Origin: Paenibacillus sp. PL2-23
GTDB taxonomy: Bacteria; Bacillota; Bacilli; Paenibacillales; Paenibacillaceae
Length of the DNA: 64,000 bases
Direction: 5' to 3'
NCBI RefSeq assembly: GCF_040834005.1
Contig: NZ_CP162129.1
Span: 3,558,001 to 3,622,000 of the forward strand
Shown here one piece after another: positions 26,806 to 36,155 of the stretch. The position numbers were made by a program, and so were the translations under genes. How positions within the stretch are numbered: position 1 is the stretch's first letter; the number at the start of each line of letters is the position of its first letter. The notes under the pieces were generated by a model. It saw only the letters and a program-made list of their open reading frames with translations, did not search any database and was not told where the DNA came from.

Positions 26806-27819
26806 TTAGCCCGTTATTTCGCCTCTCTGGCAGCGGGCAATATAATCATGCACCTGAGACGCCGTCGGCATCGCATCCGAGCAGCTGTGGCTGGAGATGA
26901 CAATACATGCCGCCGCGCTGCCAAACTCCATGCTGGCGCTGATGCTCCACCCCTGCATGAGGCCGTAGAGGAAGCCTGCCGCATAGGAATCGCCCGCCCC
27001 GAACGTCTTGACGACCTTGGCCGGGAAGCTTCTCGCCCGGTGCGAGGCGCCGTCCTTGGTATAGGCGATGGAGCCGTCCTTGCCGTGCTTGATAATGACG
27101 ATATCCGCCGAATGGTTGAACCATTTGGACGCCGTGACCTCGTCATCCCGCTCGGCATTGCCGCCGAGACGCTCCATCATGTCAAATTCCTCGCGAGTAC
27201 CCATAATAATGTCGCACTTCTCGGCCGCCAGGTTGTAATAGACGGCCGTTTCCTCTTGGGATGTCCATGTATACGGCCGGTAATCCAGGTCGAAGGCGAT
27301 GACCGTCCCGTGGCGCTTGGCGTAATCCAGCGCCTGAAACACCGCTTCACGCGAAGGGCTTTGGGCCAGCGCCGTACCGGAGATCAGCAGCAGCTTGGCG
27401 TCCGCAACAAGCGACTCCCGCACCTCGCCCGCCTCCAGCTTCAAATCCGCAACATTATCCCGATACATCAGGATGCTGCATGCCGTTGGGCTTTTTATTT
27501 CCGTGAAAGCAAGTCCCGTAACCGCACCGGTCCGATCGACCGATACGCCAGAGGTCTCAATGCCCTCTCGTTCCAGATAACCCGTAATAAATCTTCCCAT
27601 TTGGTCATCGGCTACTTTGCCGATAAAGCCGGTACGAAGCCCCAGCCGGGACATGCCGATGCAAATATTGGCGGGCGAGCCCCCCACATATTTGGTGAAG
27701 GTCATCGTCTCCTCCATAGGACGATTTATTTCATTAGCGTTCAAATCGATACAGAGCCTGCCAATTGCCACAAAATCAAACGGCTTGCTGGAATCCCATG
27801 CTATATGCGATTGTGCCAT
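26806..27819 (-). CDS. iolC: 5-dehydro-2-deoxygluconokinase
   Basis: PfkB-family sugar kinase of 337 residues. It phosphorylates 5-dehydro-2-deoxygluconate before aldol cleavage. The N-terminal substrate region GGSPANICIGMSRLGL and the C-terminal PfkB signature with the catalytic aspartate, TFGAGDSYAAGFLYGL (about 270), are both intact. Three bases separate it from iolE. The aldolase that would use its product (IolJ) is not present in this cluster. Confidence 0.96.
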   Translation of the reverse strand: MAQSHIAWDSSKPFDFVAIGRLCIDLNANEINRPMEETMTFTKYVGGSPANICIGMSRLGLRTGFIGKVADDQMGRFITGYLEREGIETSGVSVDRTGAVTGLAFTEIKSPTACSILMYRDNVADLKLEAGEVRESLVADAKLLLISGTALAQSPSREAVFQALDYAKRHGTVIAFDLDYRPYTWTSQEETAVYYNLAAEKCDIIMGTREEFDMMERLGGNAERDDEVTASKWFNHSADIVIIKHGKDGSIAYTKDGASHRARSFPAKVVKTFGAGDSYAAGFLYGLMQGWSISASMEFGSAAACIVISSHSCSDAMPTASQVHDYIARCQRGEITG

Positions 27820-27822
27820 CGT

Positions 27823-28740
27823 CTACTCCCCTCCGCCCGCCGCTTCCAGCAGGCCGTTCATATAATCCAGCGCATTGCGAGCATATTGGAATGGAGGGTG
27901 CAGGGCTGGATCCTGCTCGCCCTCAAGCATAGCCCAACCTTCATAGCCCCGCTCCACCAGCTCTGCCAGTATTGGCGCAAAGTCGATGCAGCCGTCGCCG
28001 GGCACCGTGAAGACACCCTTGCGGATACAGGTGACAAAATCCGCTCCTTGCGTCCGCGCCTCCGCAAGCACATGCGGCCGGACATCCTTCAAGTGCACAT
28101 AAGCTATGCGGCCGTAATGCTTCCGCAGCAGCTGCAGCGGGTCGGAGCCGCCATAATAGGCATGCCCTGTGTCATAGAGCAGCCAGACGAGCGCCGGGTC
28201 GGTGAGCGCCATAAGGCGGTCAATCTCCTCCGGCGACTCCACCACCGTTCCGCCATGATGATGATAAGCCAGCTTCATGCCATATTCCCTGGCAATGCGG
28301 CCCGCGGCGTTCAGCCCTTCAGCCAGGCTGTGCCAGCCCGCCTCGTCCAAGCGCAGCACCTCCTTCTCATGCGGCGTACGGCGCGGATCGAAGTGGAGCG
28401 AGCCGCCGACCTCCGCTGTGCTGATGACAGGGCTGCCCATCTCATGCAGAAACTGTGCATGCGTGCGATAAGCCGCCAGCTCCGCCTCTCTGCAGGAGGG
28501 ATCCGACAGCAGCACCGACTTCCACTGCGAGACGAGCCGTATTCCCCGAGACGCCAGCTCCCGCTTCAGCGCCGCTCGATCCTGGGGATATTTGCGCCCC
28601 ATCTCTGTGCCGGTCAGACCCAGCCTCTGGATATCGTCCACAATAGTTTCAAACGTTGTATCCGCTCCATGCTCCCGGACATCCTCACCAACCCAGTTAA
28701 TGGGGTGAATGCCGATTTGGAACGTTGTTGGCTTGCGCAT
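27823..28740 (-). CDS. iolE: 2-keto-myo-inositol (inosose) dehydratase
   Basis: TIM-barrel enzyme of the xylose-isomerase-like superfamily that dehydrates scyllo-inosose to the trihydroxycyclohexane-dione. About 305 residues. The N-terminal signature IGIHPINWVGEDV is characteristic of IolE. Metal-site residues expected in KLAYHHHGGTVVE, LLYDTGHAYYGG and YVHLKDVRP are visible. I chose ATG 28740, with GGGGAGG 8 bases upstream. The operon order (iolD just 46 bases upstream) supports the call. Confidence 0.96.
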   Translation of the reverse strand: MRKPTTFQIGIHPINWVGEDVREHGADTTFETIVDDIQRLGLTGTEMGRKYPQDRAALKRELASRGIRLVSQWKSVLLSDPSCREAELAAYRTHAQFLHEMGSPVISTAEVGGSLHFDPRRTPHEKEVLRLDEAGWHSLAEGLNAAGRIAREYGMKLAYHHHGGTVVESPEEIDRLMALTDPALVWLLYDTGHAYYGGSDPLQLLRKHYGRIAYVHLKDVRPHVLAEARTQGADFVTCIRKGVFTVPGDGCIDFAPILAELVERGYEGWAMLEGEQDPALHPPFQYARNALDYMNGLLEAAGGGE

Positions 28741-28786
28741 GCTAAAGACCTCCCCGCGTTGATGATCGTAATATAGAAGCTCGCTG

Positions 28787-30652
28787 CTACAGCTCCCTTG
28801 TCCGGGCAATCCCTTCAGCTACGGCCCGATGGGACGCCTCCACCTTGGGACTTGACGACACCGACGGCACATCGACCCGCCACCAGGATTCATATCCATC
28901 TGTGTTCGTGCCTGGCAGCACTTTAATCTCGATCAGCGCCGAGCCCGACTCTTCGCGCGCTTGAAGCAGCGCCTCCCGAAGCTGTTGGGCCGTGCGGACG
29001 GTATACGCTCTTGCGCCCATGCTGCGCGCGTGCGCGGCGAAGTCCATCGGCATATAATCGCCTGTCAGCCTGCCGGTTGCGTCTTCGCGGTATCGGAACT
29101 CATTGCCGAAGCCGTCGCTGCCGTGTCCTCTCTGAAGATTGTGAATGCATTGATAGCCGCTGTTGTCGAACAACAGAACCGTCATCTTCACTCCCTCCTG
29201 GATGCTTGTGAGCAGCTCGGAATGGAGCATGAGATAGCTGCCATCGCCGACCATGGCGTACACCTCTTGCTTCGGCGCTGCAAGCGCCGCGCCGAACGCT
29301 CCGCTTACCTCATAGCCCATGCAGGAGAAGCCGTATTCCATATGGTAGGTTCCCGGCTGGGCCGGACGCCATAAGCGATGCAGGTCTCCGGGCAGGCTGC
29401 CGGCCGCGGCGACAATGATGTCGGACGGCTGCAGCGATTCGTTGATGACGCCAAGCGCTCTTGTCTGCGATAACCCTTCTTCATGCTCCAGCGTATAGAG
29501 ACGGTCGACCTCGCGGCTCCATTCAGACTTCAGGCTCATCAGCTCATCCGTCCCATATCCGCTGGCGTAATTAGCCCCCTTCAGCGCAGCGTGCAGCGCT
29601 TGCAGCGCTTCCTTCGCATCCGCGGTGACCGCGATGCCGCCCAGCTTCACTGAGTCGAACGCGCTGACGTTGATATTAATGAACTGCACATCAGGATTGC
29701 CGAAGGCTGACTTGGACGCTGTTGTGAAATCGGAATAGCGTGTGCCGATGCCTATAATGGCATCCGCTTCCTTCGCCAGCCGGTTCGCAGCGAGCGTTCC
29801 CGTCACGCCAACTCCACCCATATTCAGCGGATGGTCCCATGGGAGAACGCTTTTGCCCGCCTGCGTCTCCGCTACGGGAATGCCGAAGGCCTCAGCGAAC
29901 GCAGCAAGCTCTCCTGTCGCTCCGCTGTAATGAACGCCGCCGCCCGCAATCAGCAGCGGTCTCCGCTTGCCTATCAGCAGGCTGACAGCGCGGTGAATCG
30001 CCGCCGCCGCCGGAGGACGACGATCAACCGCATGGACTCTCCTTGCCAGGAAGGACGCCGGAAAGTCATACGTCTCGGCCTGCACATCCTGGGGCAGCGC
30101 CAACGTAACAGCGCCTGTCTCCGCGGGATCCGTCAGCACCCGCATAGCCTGAAGCGCCGCCTTCATTAGCTGCTCCGGCCGTACAATGCGGTCCCAGTAG
30201 CGGCTGACCGGCTTGAAGGCGTCTGCCGCCGACAGGGTGTAATCGGCTGGAGCCTCCAGCTGCTGCAGCACGGGGTCTGGCTGGCGGCATGCGAAGTTGT
30301 CGCCAGGTAGCAGAAGCAGCGGAATACGGTTAACCGTTGCGGTGCCTGCCGCCGTCACCATATTCAGAGCTCCAGGTCCAATAGAGGACGTGCAGGCATA
30401 GATCCTCCTCCGTCCGCTCTGCTTGGCGAATGCCGTGGCGGCATGTGCCATGCCCTGCTCGTTTTTACCTTGAATGAATGTTAATCCGCCAGGACTCCTC
30501 TCCAATGCCTCGCCGATCCCCGTCACATTGCCATGGCCGAATATACCCATTACGCCTTGGACAAACTTGGTTTCCTTGCCGTCAATCGATACATATTGAT
30601 TGTCCAGAAACTGGAGCAAGGCCTGCGCCATTGACAGCTTAATTGTCTTCAT
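28787..30652 (-). CDS. iolD: 3D-(3,5/4)-trihydroxycyclohexane-1,2-dione acylhydrolase
   Basis: Thiamine-diphosphate enzyme that hydrolyses the cyclic dione to 5-deoxy-glucuronate. It has 621 residues and belongs to the acetolactate-synthase-like superfamily. The catalytic glutamate region [10 protein letters not shown] is near residue 45. The TPP/Mg motif runs from [14 protein letters not shown] to the asparagine in LFDNSGYQ (about 475-510). It is the first gene of the iol operon. The ATG at 30652 follows GGAGGTGG. A perfect palindrome 20-36 bases upstream of the start is the probable operator. Confidence 0.97.
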   Translation of the reverse strand: MKTIKLSMAQALLQFLDNQYVSIDGKETKFVQGVMGIFGHGNVTGIGEALERSPGGLTFIQGKNEQGMAHAATAFAKQSGRRRIYACTSSIGPGALNMVTAAGTATVNRIPLLLLPGDNFACRQPDPVLQQLEAPADYTLSAADAFKPVSRYWDRIVRPEQLMKAALQAMRVLTDPAETGAVTLALPQDVQAETYDFPASFLARRVHAVDRRPPAAAAIHRAVSLLIGKRRPLLIAGGGVHYSGATGELAAFAEAFGIPVAETQAGKSVLPWDHPLNMGGVGVTGTLAANRLAKEADAIIGIGTRYSDFTTASKSAFGNPDVQFININVSAFDSVKLGGIAVTADAKEALQALHAALKGANYASGYGTDELMSLKSEWSREVDRLYTLEHEEGLSQTRALGVINESLQPSDIIVAAAGSLPGDLHRLWRPAQPGTYHMEYGFSCMGYEVSGAFGAALAAPKQEVYAMVGDGSYLMLHSELLTSIQEGVKMTVLLFDNSGYQCIHNLQRGHGSDGFGNEFRYREDATGRLTGDYMPMDFAAHARSMGARAYTVRTAQQLREALLQAREESGSALIEIKVLPGTNTDGYESWWRVDVPSVSSSPKVEASHRAVAEGIARTREL

Positions 30653-30670
30653 GGAATTCCACCTCCAAAG

Positions 30671-30687
30671 GGTTAAGCGCTTAATCC
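30671..30687. promoter_or_regulatory. Palindromic LacI-type operator upstream of iolD
   Basis: The core TTAAGCGCTTAA (30673-30684) is a perfect 12-bp palindrome with GG/CC flanks and the central CG typical of LacI-family operators. Its place just before the first iol gene and the LacI-type gene at the operon end support regulator binding here. Confidence 0.65.
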
Positions 30688-30794
30688 ATCAAACAAGTGC
30701 AAACGACTGCGTCTTCCATTGGCGGAGCAGCATACGTTTCGCGTCGAAATATAAGCCCAGTATAGAGAACACTGCTTTCTTATCTTTTAAACCA

Positions 30795-33032
30795 TCACCC
30801 GGTTATCATCTTCAGGCTGGCTATCTCCACACCCGCCAGCATCATGATGCCGATCCCATGGTTGTCGTTAACAACGGTGCGCAGATCATACATGTAGTAG
30901 TCCGGGGAAAAGGAATATCGAGACCCGCTGCACACGCCGTGCACGTTGCCCGAACGGTCAATCGCGCTGCTGGCCAGCCCCCGCCAAGCCTTCAAGGCAG
31001 CATCCGAATAACGGGCAGCCTGCTGATCCAGCCAGCCGAAGCGTACGCCTCGAGCGAACGCGTAAGCGAACATCGCCGTGCACGAAGCCTCCTCATAAGC
31101 GTCCGGTTCATTCAGCACCTGCCGCCATAGTCCCGATTCGCTTTGAAGACGAGCTACCCCCGCACACATATCCCGGAAAAATCTCAGCAGCTCCTCGCGG
31201 TCAACATGCTGGCGCGGGAGATGCTCCAGCAGCTCAGACAGTGAGAACAGCACCCAGCCGTTGCCCCGTCCCCAAGGCACCTTCGTCGCCTGGCCGTACT
31301 TGAAATCATAGACATGAGACATGATTCCCTCCTCTTCCAGGAACAGATAGCGCCGGAACAGCAGAAACTGCTTGGCTGCCTCGTCCATCGCATGTTGCTT
31401 CCCGCTCACAAGCGCATATCGAGTCAGGAATGGAGCGCTCATATACAGATCGTCGGCCCACATCGTCTGATCAAAGTATTCGCCCTCGCTCAATCGGTAG
31501 AAGGCGCCATCCTCTGTTCTCTCCAGCTTCCCAAGCATGAAGTCCCCAATCTTATCGGCAATTCGCAGGAAGCTTGCATCCCCTGCCAGAGAATAAGCCT
31601 CCAGCATTGCTGAGCCGAAAGAGCCGCAGTTATCCAGCATGCGCATAAGCACCAGTTGGTGATTAATGGCGGGGAATCCATACGCCTCCCGATCCCAGAG
31701 CGAATAGTCATAAAAGCGGGTACAGCTGCGGATATGCTCCAGCGCGTATTGGGCTAGATCCTGCCGGTTCAGCGCTTTGGCCGATCGCAGCAGCCCATAC
31801 ATCGTCACGCCAAGCGGGTAATCCCACCGCCCGAAGTTTGTTGCCGAGCCAGTCGTCCATTTGTTGCTGAGCATTGCGTTCTCGTAGTAGGGCCGCAAGC
31901 GCGTATGGGGCGCATCCAGCTCCCAATAGGCGAGCCCTGCCGGACTGCCGTCCTGATGAACAGCAGGCAGCAATGTATGCGTACAACACACTTCGCTTGG
32001 GTTCAGCTCGGCATCGGCGTCGATGGGCCCCCGGTATAGCCACGGCCCCTCATACCCGTGCACCTGAATCGGCAGCTCCAAGGGCAGCGGCTGCCCATCT
32101 GCCGTCGCATGAAGCTCAAAGCCCCAGCCTTGTGGACTGCTCAAGGTGCGAATCAGGAGTTGGCCGCCGCCTGCTGGCCGCCGAATAGACGTGCGAAACG
32201 TCCCCGCCTCCGGCAATTCAAACACCCTCTCGTCATCCAGCCACAGCTCTGATGGTCCGCACGCATGCCCCTCTACCACGATGCTCTGTCGACCCGTCTG
32301 CGGCAGCCTGGCCCATCCATAGCCCGCAACGGGAACGGTCGGCCGGCCGAACAGCCTCTCCAGATTAGGCTTAAGCGCATCCTCATCTGTCCACCTTGCG
32401 CGAGGCTGCCAGAGTAGTCCAGTTTCCTCCTCAGTCTGGTCGAAAGCCGGCATCGCACCCTCTCCGAATAGCGGCCTATTAACCGATTCCGAATATACCC
32501 AGCCCGCATGCCCGGCCCTCCCTGAGAATGGAGACAATACATTCAGAATTCGTACCTTTCCCTCGTCTGCCCCGAATCGGCAGCCAAAGCCAGCCGCTGT
32601 TTTCTTCGCTTCGATAAGCAGCTTATTCCAGCCCTTGCGAAGCAGAATCGGAATAATCGCTCTGGCGTGCGGCTCCATCTCCTCTACTACAGTGGAACGA
32701 TAGATTCTCTCCTCGTTCATATACAAGGTAACAGGGCCTAGCGGCTGCATGACGCCGTCTATGGATCGTTCATCATCGCTCCACACGAGTCCGCACGCGT
32801 AAGCATAATGCCCTTTGCCCGCCTCCGGCAGCCTCTCCGCCAGGTTGATCTCATAGAGCCCTTCCTCCGTCTGCAGAATGCCCGCCTTGGAGAAGGCTCT
32901 CAGTGCGAATGGAACTGGCGGATTCACTCCCGTATAACGCGCGGCAAGCACCTCCAGTATGCGACGGCTATCGTTTCCAAACCAATAACGAGCGCTCTCT
33001 CTGTCCGTCAAGCTTGCTTGCATGTGTATCAT
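30795..33032 (-). CDS. GH105-type unsaturated rhamnogalacturonyl hydrolase with N-terminal accessory domain
   Basis: Intracellular enzyme of about 745 residues. The C-terminal half (about 365-740) is a GH105/YteR-type (alpha/alpha)6 barrel. The catalytic aspartate is in TMWADDLYMSAPF and the conserved VPWGRGNGWVLFS segment follows. It would remove the unsaturated galacturonic acid left at oligosaccharide ends by rhamnogalacturonan lyases. The N-terminal 360 residues are an added beta-sandwich/galactose-binding-like region (RKGWNKLLIEA, about 150), unusual for YteR, which is only the barrel. I place the start at ATG 33032 (AAGGAG 6 bases upstream). It overlaps the upstream stop as ATGA. Confidence 0.87.
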   Translation of the reverse strand: MIHMQASLTDRESARYWFGNDSRRILEVLAARYTGVNPPVPFALRAFSKAGILQTEEGLYEINLAERLPEAGKGHYAYACGLVWSDDERSIDGVMQPLGPVTLYMNEERIYRSTVVEEMEPHARAIIPILLRKGWNKLLIEAKKTAAGFGCRFGADEGKVRILNVLSPFSGRAGHAGWVYSESVNRPLFGEGAMPAFDQTEEETGLLWQPRARWTDEDALKPNLERLFGRPTVPVAGYGWARLPQTGRQSIVVEGHACGPSELWLDDERVFELPEAGTFRTSIRRPAGGGQLLIRTLSSPQGWGFELHATADGQPLPLELPIQVHGYEGPWLYRGPIDADAELNPSEVCCTHTLLPAVHQDGSPAGLAYWELDAPHTRLRPYYENAMLSNKWTTGSATNFGRWDYPLGVTMYGLLRSAKALNRQDLAQYALEHIRSCTRFYDYSLWDREAYGFPAINHQLVLMRMLDNCGSFGSAMLEAYSLAGDASFLRIADKIGDFMLGKLERTEDGAFYRLSEGEYFDQTMWADDLYMSAPFLTRYALVSGKQHAMDEAAKQFLLFRRYLFLEEEGIMSHVYDFKYGQATKVPWGRGNGWVLFSLSELLEHLPRQHVDREELLRFFRDMCAGVARLQSESGLWRQVLNEPDAYEEASCTAMFAYAFARGVRFGWLDQQAARYSDAALKAWRGLASSAIDRSGNVHGVCSGSRYSFSPDYYMYDLRTVVNDNHGIGIMMLAGVEIASLKMITG

Positions 33033-34783
33033 TGACTGCTCCTTCCCGATGTACGGATATGGAACGTTTTGTCGTACGGCGTCAACAGGTTGACGAGCAG
33101 CGTCTGACAATTCGCCGGGTAAGCCGTATTGTTGAGCACACGAGCACTATGCTCATGCCCGCCTCCCTCCAATGCAATCCAGTCGCTTCCAGCCGCACAT
33201 GTGACGACCCCTCCCTGCCAGAACGACGTGCCTGTCCCTGCAGGAGAAAGCCTGCCTCCACTCAGCTCGCCTTCACGATCAAAGACAAACGAAATTTGCG
33301 TCATCAGCAGATCAGGTGCCTCGCAGCGAAGACGAATGGTCCAGCCTTCCTCATTCTCTGATAGGTCGATGTCAATGGCATGGCTTTGTTCATGCGTTAG
33401 CTCACGGAGATGATGCGGCAGCAGATACCAGGGACTCACCTTCTCGCTTGCGCTTGCCGGCAGCCTATCCGCGGCAACGGGTCCATAATAGCCCTTATGC
33501 TCAACGGCTGACAGACGGTAGCCAATCTCCCGCTCCTCCAGCCGCTGCAGCTTCACAAAGCCTGGCTGGAAGGACGTCGCAGCCTGGACGGCCAGAAGGC
33601 GGACTGCTCCGTGGCGTAGAGCAAAAAACGAATTCGATTCGGTTATAACCGTTGCGCTGGTGGGACCATTCCGGTGCCTGGCTACAGGCGCACCGAAATC
33701 GGGATGCAGCCGGCTATGGTAGATGCGGCCTCCATGGCCGGCCCCCTCCATCTGGCTCAGGTAATGCTCGCGCGGGAAGCTGCTGTTTATGACAATGCGA
33801 TAGTGATCCGGCAGCGAGGACGGCTGAACCTCGCTGCTGCGAAGCTCAGAGTATCGCATCATGCCAAGCAGCGCGTTATTGGGCAGCCAGCCCGGGTGCT
33901 TCAGCGCCTGTCCGGCATGCTCCGCAATCGCAGCAAACAACGGGCTTCGATCACGTTCAGCCATCAGCTTCGCGACGAGGAAATAACCGCTCATATCGTA
34001 TTGGCTGCCGAAATCCTGCCGACCTGAATAATCCGTTACTACAGTGCCGTCTGGATGAATCATATACGCCATCATGTTGAGGTTACGTCGAACCGGCTCC
34101 AGCAGCACCGGCATGTCGAACAGCTCCGCCGTATAATACAGCACGATGTCGCTGACGGCGTTGTAGATGCCGTTGCTCCGTTCCGTCCATTCCCCGTCCT
34201 CTGTACAGTCGAGACCTTCTGCAAGCCACTGCTCTGCTCGAGCCTTGAGCTCTGTCCTGCCGGTCAATTGATACATGAATCCGAGCGCTGCTGTAATAAC
34301 CCAGCGATGATTCGGGGTATGGCAGCCTCCCGTAAGCAAGGCCGGAATCGTACGCTCAAGGAAGGTGCGAATATCCCCAGCCGCTTGCTTAAGCGGCAGC
34401 CATTCATTACCGGCCAGCAGCTCATACACTTGAGCCAGACCGCCCACGACGAACGCCGTATCGGGCGGTGAATGCCTGTTCGTCCAAGGTGGGGAGATCG
34501 TCCCGTCCTCGTGCTGCGACCTCAGCATAAAGGCCGCGGCCAGCTCCAGTCGGCGCAGAAGCTCTGCGTCACGATAATACCTGGAAGCTTCGTTCACCAG
34601 AGCCGTCGCCCATAGCGCCATCACCATCGGCGTACCGCCATGGCTTGGCCAAGCGATGCCATTCGCGGGATCCACCACCCCTCCTTCGAACCGGCTCCCT
34701 CTCGCCAGCACCTGATGTTCCATGCCATCCTTCACACGCTCATCATTGATTGCAATCAGCTTGTCATAAATGTCCACTAGCAT
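33029..34783 (-). CDS. Heparinase II/III-like (alpha/alpha)-toroid plus beta-sandwich protein, specificity unknown
   Basis: 584-residue protein without a signal peptide. The first part (about 1-340) is helical and toroid-like, with the conserved-looking CHTPNHRWVITAALG (about 157) and GSQYDMSGYFL (about 263). The second part (about 345-580) is a beta-sandwich containing GGRIYHSRLHPDFG. This two-domain plan recalls heparinase II/III-type lyases and some glucuronidases. I cannot name a family with certainty. It sits between the sugar ABC transporter and GH105, and is translationally coupled to GH105, so a second intracellular step on rhamnogalacturonan oligosaccharides is likely. Confidence 0.7.
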   Translation of the reverse strand: MLVDIYDKLIAINDERVKDGMEHQVLARGSRFEGGVVDPANGIAWPSHGGTPMVMALWATALVNEASRYYRDAELLRRLELAAAFMLRSQHEDGTISPPWTNRHSPPDTAFVVGGLAQVYELLAGNEWLPLKQAAGDIRTFLERTIPALLTGGCHTPNHRWVITAALGFMYQLTGRTELKARAEQWLAEGLDCTEDGEWTERSNGIYNAVSDIVLYYTAELFDMPVLLEPVRRNLNMMAYMIHPDGTVVTDYSGRQDFGSQYDMSGYFLVAKLMAERDRSPLFAAIAEHAGQALKHPGWLPNNALLGMMRYSELRSSEVQPSSLPDHYRIVINSSFPREHYLSQMEGAGHGGRIYHSRLHPDFGAPVARHRNGPTSATVITESNSFFALRHGAVRLLAVQAATSFQPGFVKLQRLEEREIGYRLSAVEHKGYYGPVAADRLPASASEKVSPWYLLPHHLRELTHEQSHAIDIDLSENEEGWTIRLRCEAPDLLMTQISFVFDREGELSGGRLSPAGTGTSFWQGGVVTCAAGSDWIALEGGGHEHSARVLNNTAYPANCQTLLVNLLTPYDKTFHIRTSGRSSQ

Positions 34784-34815
34784 GCACTTCCCCCTTCACC
34801 TTGACAGCGCAGACA

Positions 34816-35399
34816 CTATCCTTTGACTGCGCCTAGCATTACACCGCTGACAAAATATCTCTGGAGCCACGGATAGACGAGTAGAATGGGCACAGTGGCA
34901 AATATAACGCTTGCCGCCTTCAGGCTTTCGGGGACAAGATTAGCCATCTGCGCTCCTTCATTTTGCAGCAGGTCCGTAATCATGTTGTTCTGAATGAGCT
35001 GATACAGCTTCAGCTGCAGTGGATACAGCTCCGGACTGGTAATGTACATCAGCGTATCGGTAAAGCCGTTCCAGCGACCCACTGCATAGAAGAGGCTAAG
35101 CGTCGTTATGACCGGCAGAGAAAGCGGCAGCATAATGCTGATTAGAGTGCGAAAGTGACTGCTTCCGTCAATTTCAGCCGACTCCTCCAAACTTTCCGGA
35201 ATGTTCTGTAAAAAGGAAATAAGGATAATCAAATAAAATGGATTAATTAAACCAGGAAGCACTAGCGCCCATATTGAATCCAACAGATGCAGATTGCGAA
35301 CGAGAATATATTCGGGAATGATGCCGCCGCTGAAGAACATGGTAATGACGACGAGCAGCATGATTGTCTTGCGCCCGCGCAGCTTCTTTTGAGCCAAGG
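34816..35399 (-). pseudogene. Sugar ABC permease (YtcP/LplC type), C-terminal part, cut by transposon
   Basis: This fragment carries the last two thirds of a CUT1-family membrane permease. It holds the SGGIIPEYILVRNL helix start, the ATPase-docking EAA loop EESAEIDGSSHFRTLISIMLP, and the C-terminal YPWLQRYFVSGVMLGAVKG, which is typical of LplC. Its 5' part lies beyond the transposon at 38652-38946. Removing the element and one copy of the 6-bp duplication rejoins the two fragments in frame into a 290-residue permease (junction AIGYPL-AQKKLRGRK). The fragment can be read from an ATG inside the element (35439), but without the first two helices the product is unlikely to work. Confidence 0.92.
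35394..35399. repeat. Target-site duplication, left copy
   Basis: CCAAGG directly abuts the transposon's left terminus. The same six bases follow the right terminus at 38652. Confidence 0.88.
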
Positions 35400-35415
35400 T
35401 GTTTCTGCCGTCCAT
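35400..35415 (+). repeat. Left terminal inverted repeat of the transposon
   Basis: Reads TGTTTCTGCCGTCCAT. It matches the inverted right end except for two substitutions and a one-base gap. Confidence 0.85.
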
Positions 35416-35496
35416 TAATAGCCGGAAGTTGACGTTCATAAATGTCCGAAATTAGACCGATATAGTGACCATACTATCAGTCTAAAGAAAGAAGAA

Positions 35497-35544
35497 ACGC
35501 TTCCGTAATCGTCATGCTGTTACGAGCAGCATAACCGGAAGCGT
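35497..35544. repeat. Stem-loop inside the left end of the transposon
   Basis: Outer arms ACGCTTCCG / CGGAAGCGT and inner arms ATGCTG / CAGCAT form a hairpin just before the first transposon gene. There is no T-run. It could insulate the transposon genes from outside transcription, or it may mark the 5' leader. Confidence 0.6.
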
Positions 35545-35563
35545 CACCCCAAGAATATGGTCA

Positions 35564-36109
35564 TTGTATCAGATTTCACGCTGGTTGAGAAGGAGTCTGC
35601 GACCGGCGTTTTTTGTTAGGAGTGCGGAATTGGTTCCCTGTCCCTGCTGCGGCTGCTGGTTAGAGGTAGCGGGCAGTCGGGGGCGGGTGTGGTACAGAAG
35701 TAGCGGAGAACGAGCGAAGCTCATCATTCGGAGGTTGTACTGTAGGTCATGCGCAAGAATTCATCATGAGCTGCCAGATCTGCTTGTCCCCTACAAGCGG
35801 TATGACGCTGAAAGCATCGAAAATGCCTTAGTAGAGCCAGATGCTTTAGTAGTAGCCGCAGACGAATCCACCCTTTCTAGATGGCTGGCTTGGTTTCGGG
35901 TATGGGCGGCGTATGCAGCAGCAGCGCTTCAGGCGATTAGCATCCAGTTCCAGCTCCCTGTGCAGCAAGCGTCCGTTGCTCCGCAGTCCGCACTCCACGC
36001 TTTAGGACGGTATGTCGGTGACGCAGCCGGGTGGCTAAGAAGAACTGTCCGCCCCATCGCCAATTTAAATCTTTGGGTTACAGACCCGTTCTGCCTGTCT
36101 GTCCGCTGA
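35564..36109 (+). CDS. Transposon-encoded zinc-ribbon protein (DUF6431-like)
   Basis: Protein of 181 residues and first gene of the transposon. The N-terminal third has paired cysteines (LVPCPCCGCW and LYCRSCARIHHELPD) that form a probable zinc ribbon. The rest is helical with a recognition-helix-like ADESTLSRWLAWFR. The start is probably TTG at 35564; no good ribosome site is visible, so the start is uncertain. Proteins of this kind sit in front of transposase/ATPase pairs in Firmicutes elements. A DNA-binding or target-selection role is inference. Sixteen bases separate its stop from the upstream-most start codon of the next frame. Confidence 0.65.
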   Translation: MYQISRWLRRSLRPAFFVRSAELVPCPCCGCWLEVAGSRGRVWYRSSGERAKLIIRRLYCRSCARIHHELPDLLVPYKRYDAESIENALVEPDALVVAADESTLSRWLAWFRVWAAYAAAALQAISIQFQLPVQQASVAPQSALHALGRYVGDAAGWLRRTVRPIANLNLWVTDPFCLSVR

Positions 36110-36155
36110 AGCTTGTTTTAGACTCATGCTAACCCTAGTAAATGGAGGCATGAGG

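Noticed and set aside
26848..28776. A 642-codon plus-strand frame opposite iolC and iolE
   Set aside because: Both iol genes are certain on the minus strand; the opposite frame has no motif and arises from high GC at third positions.
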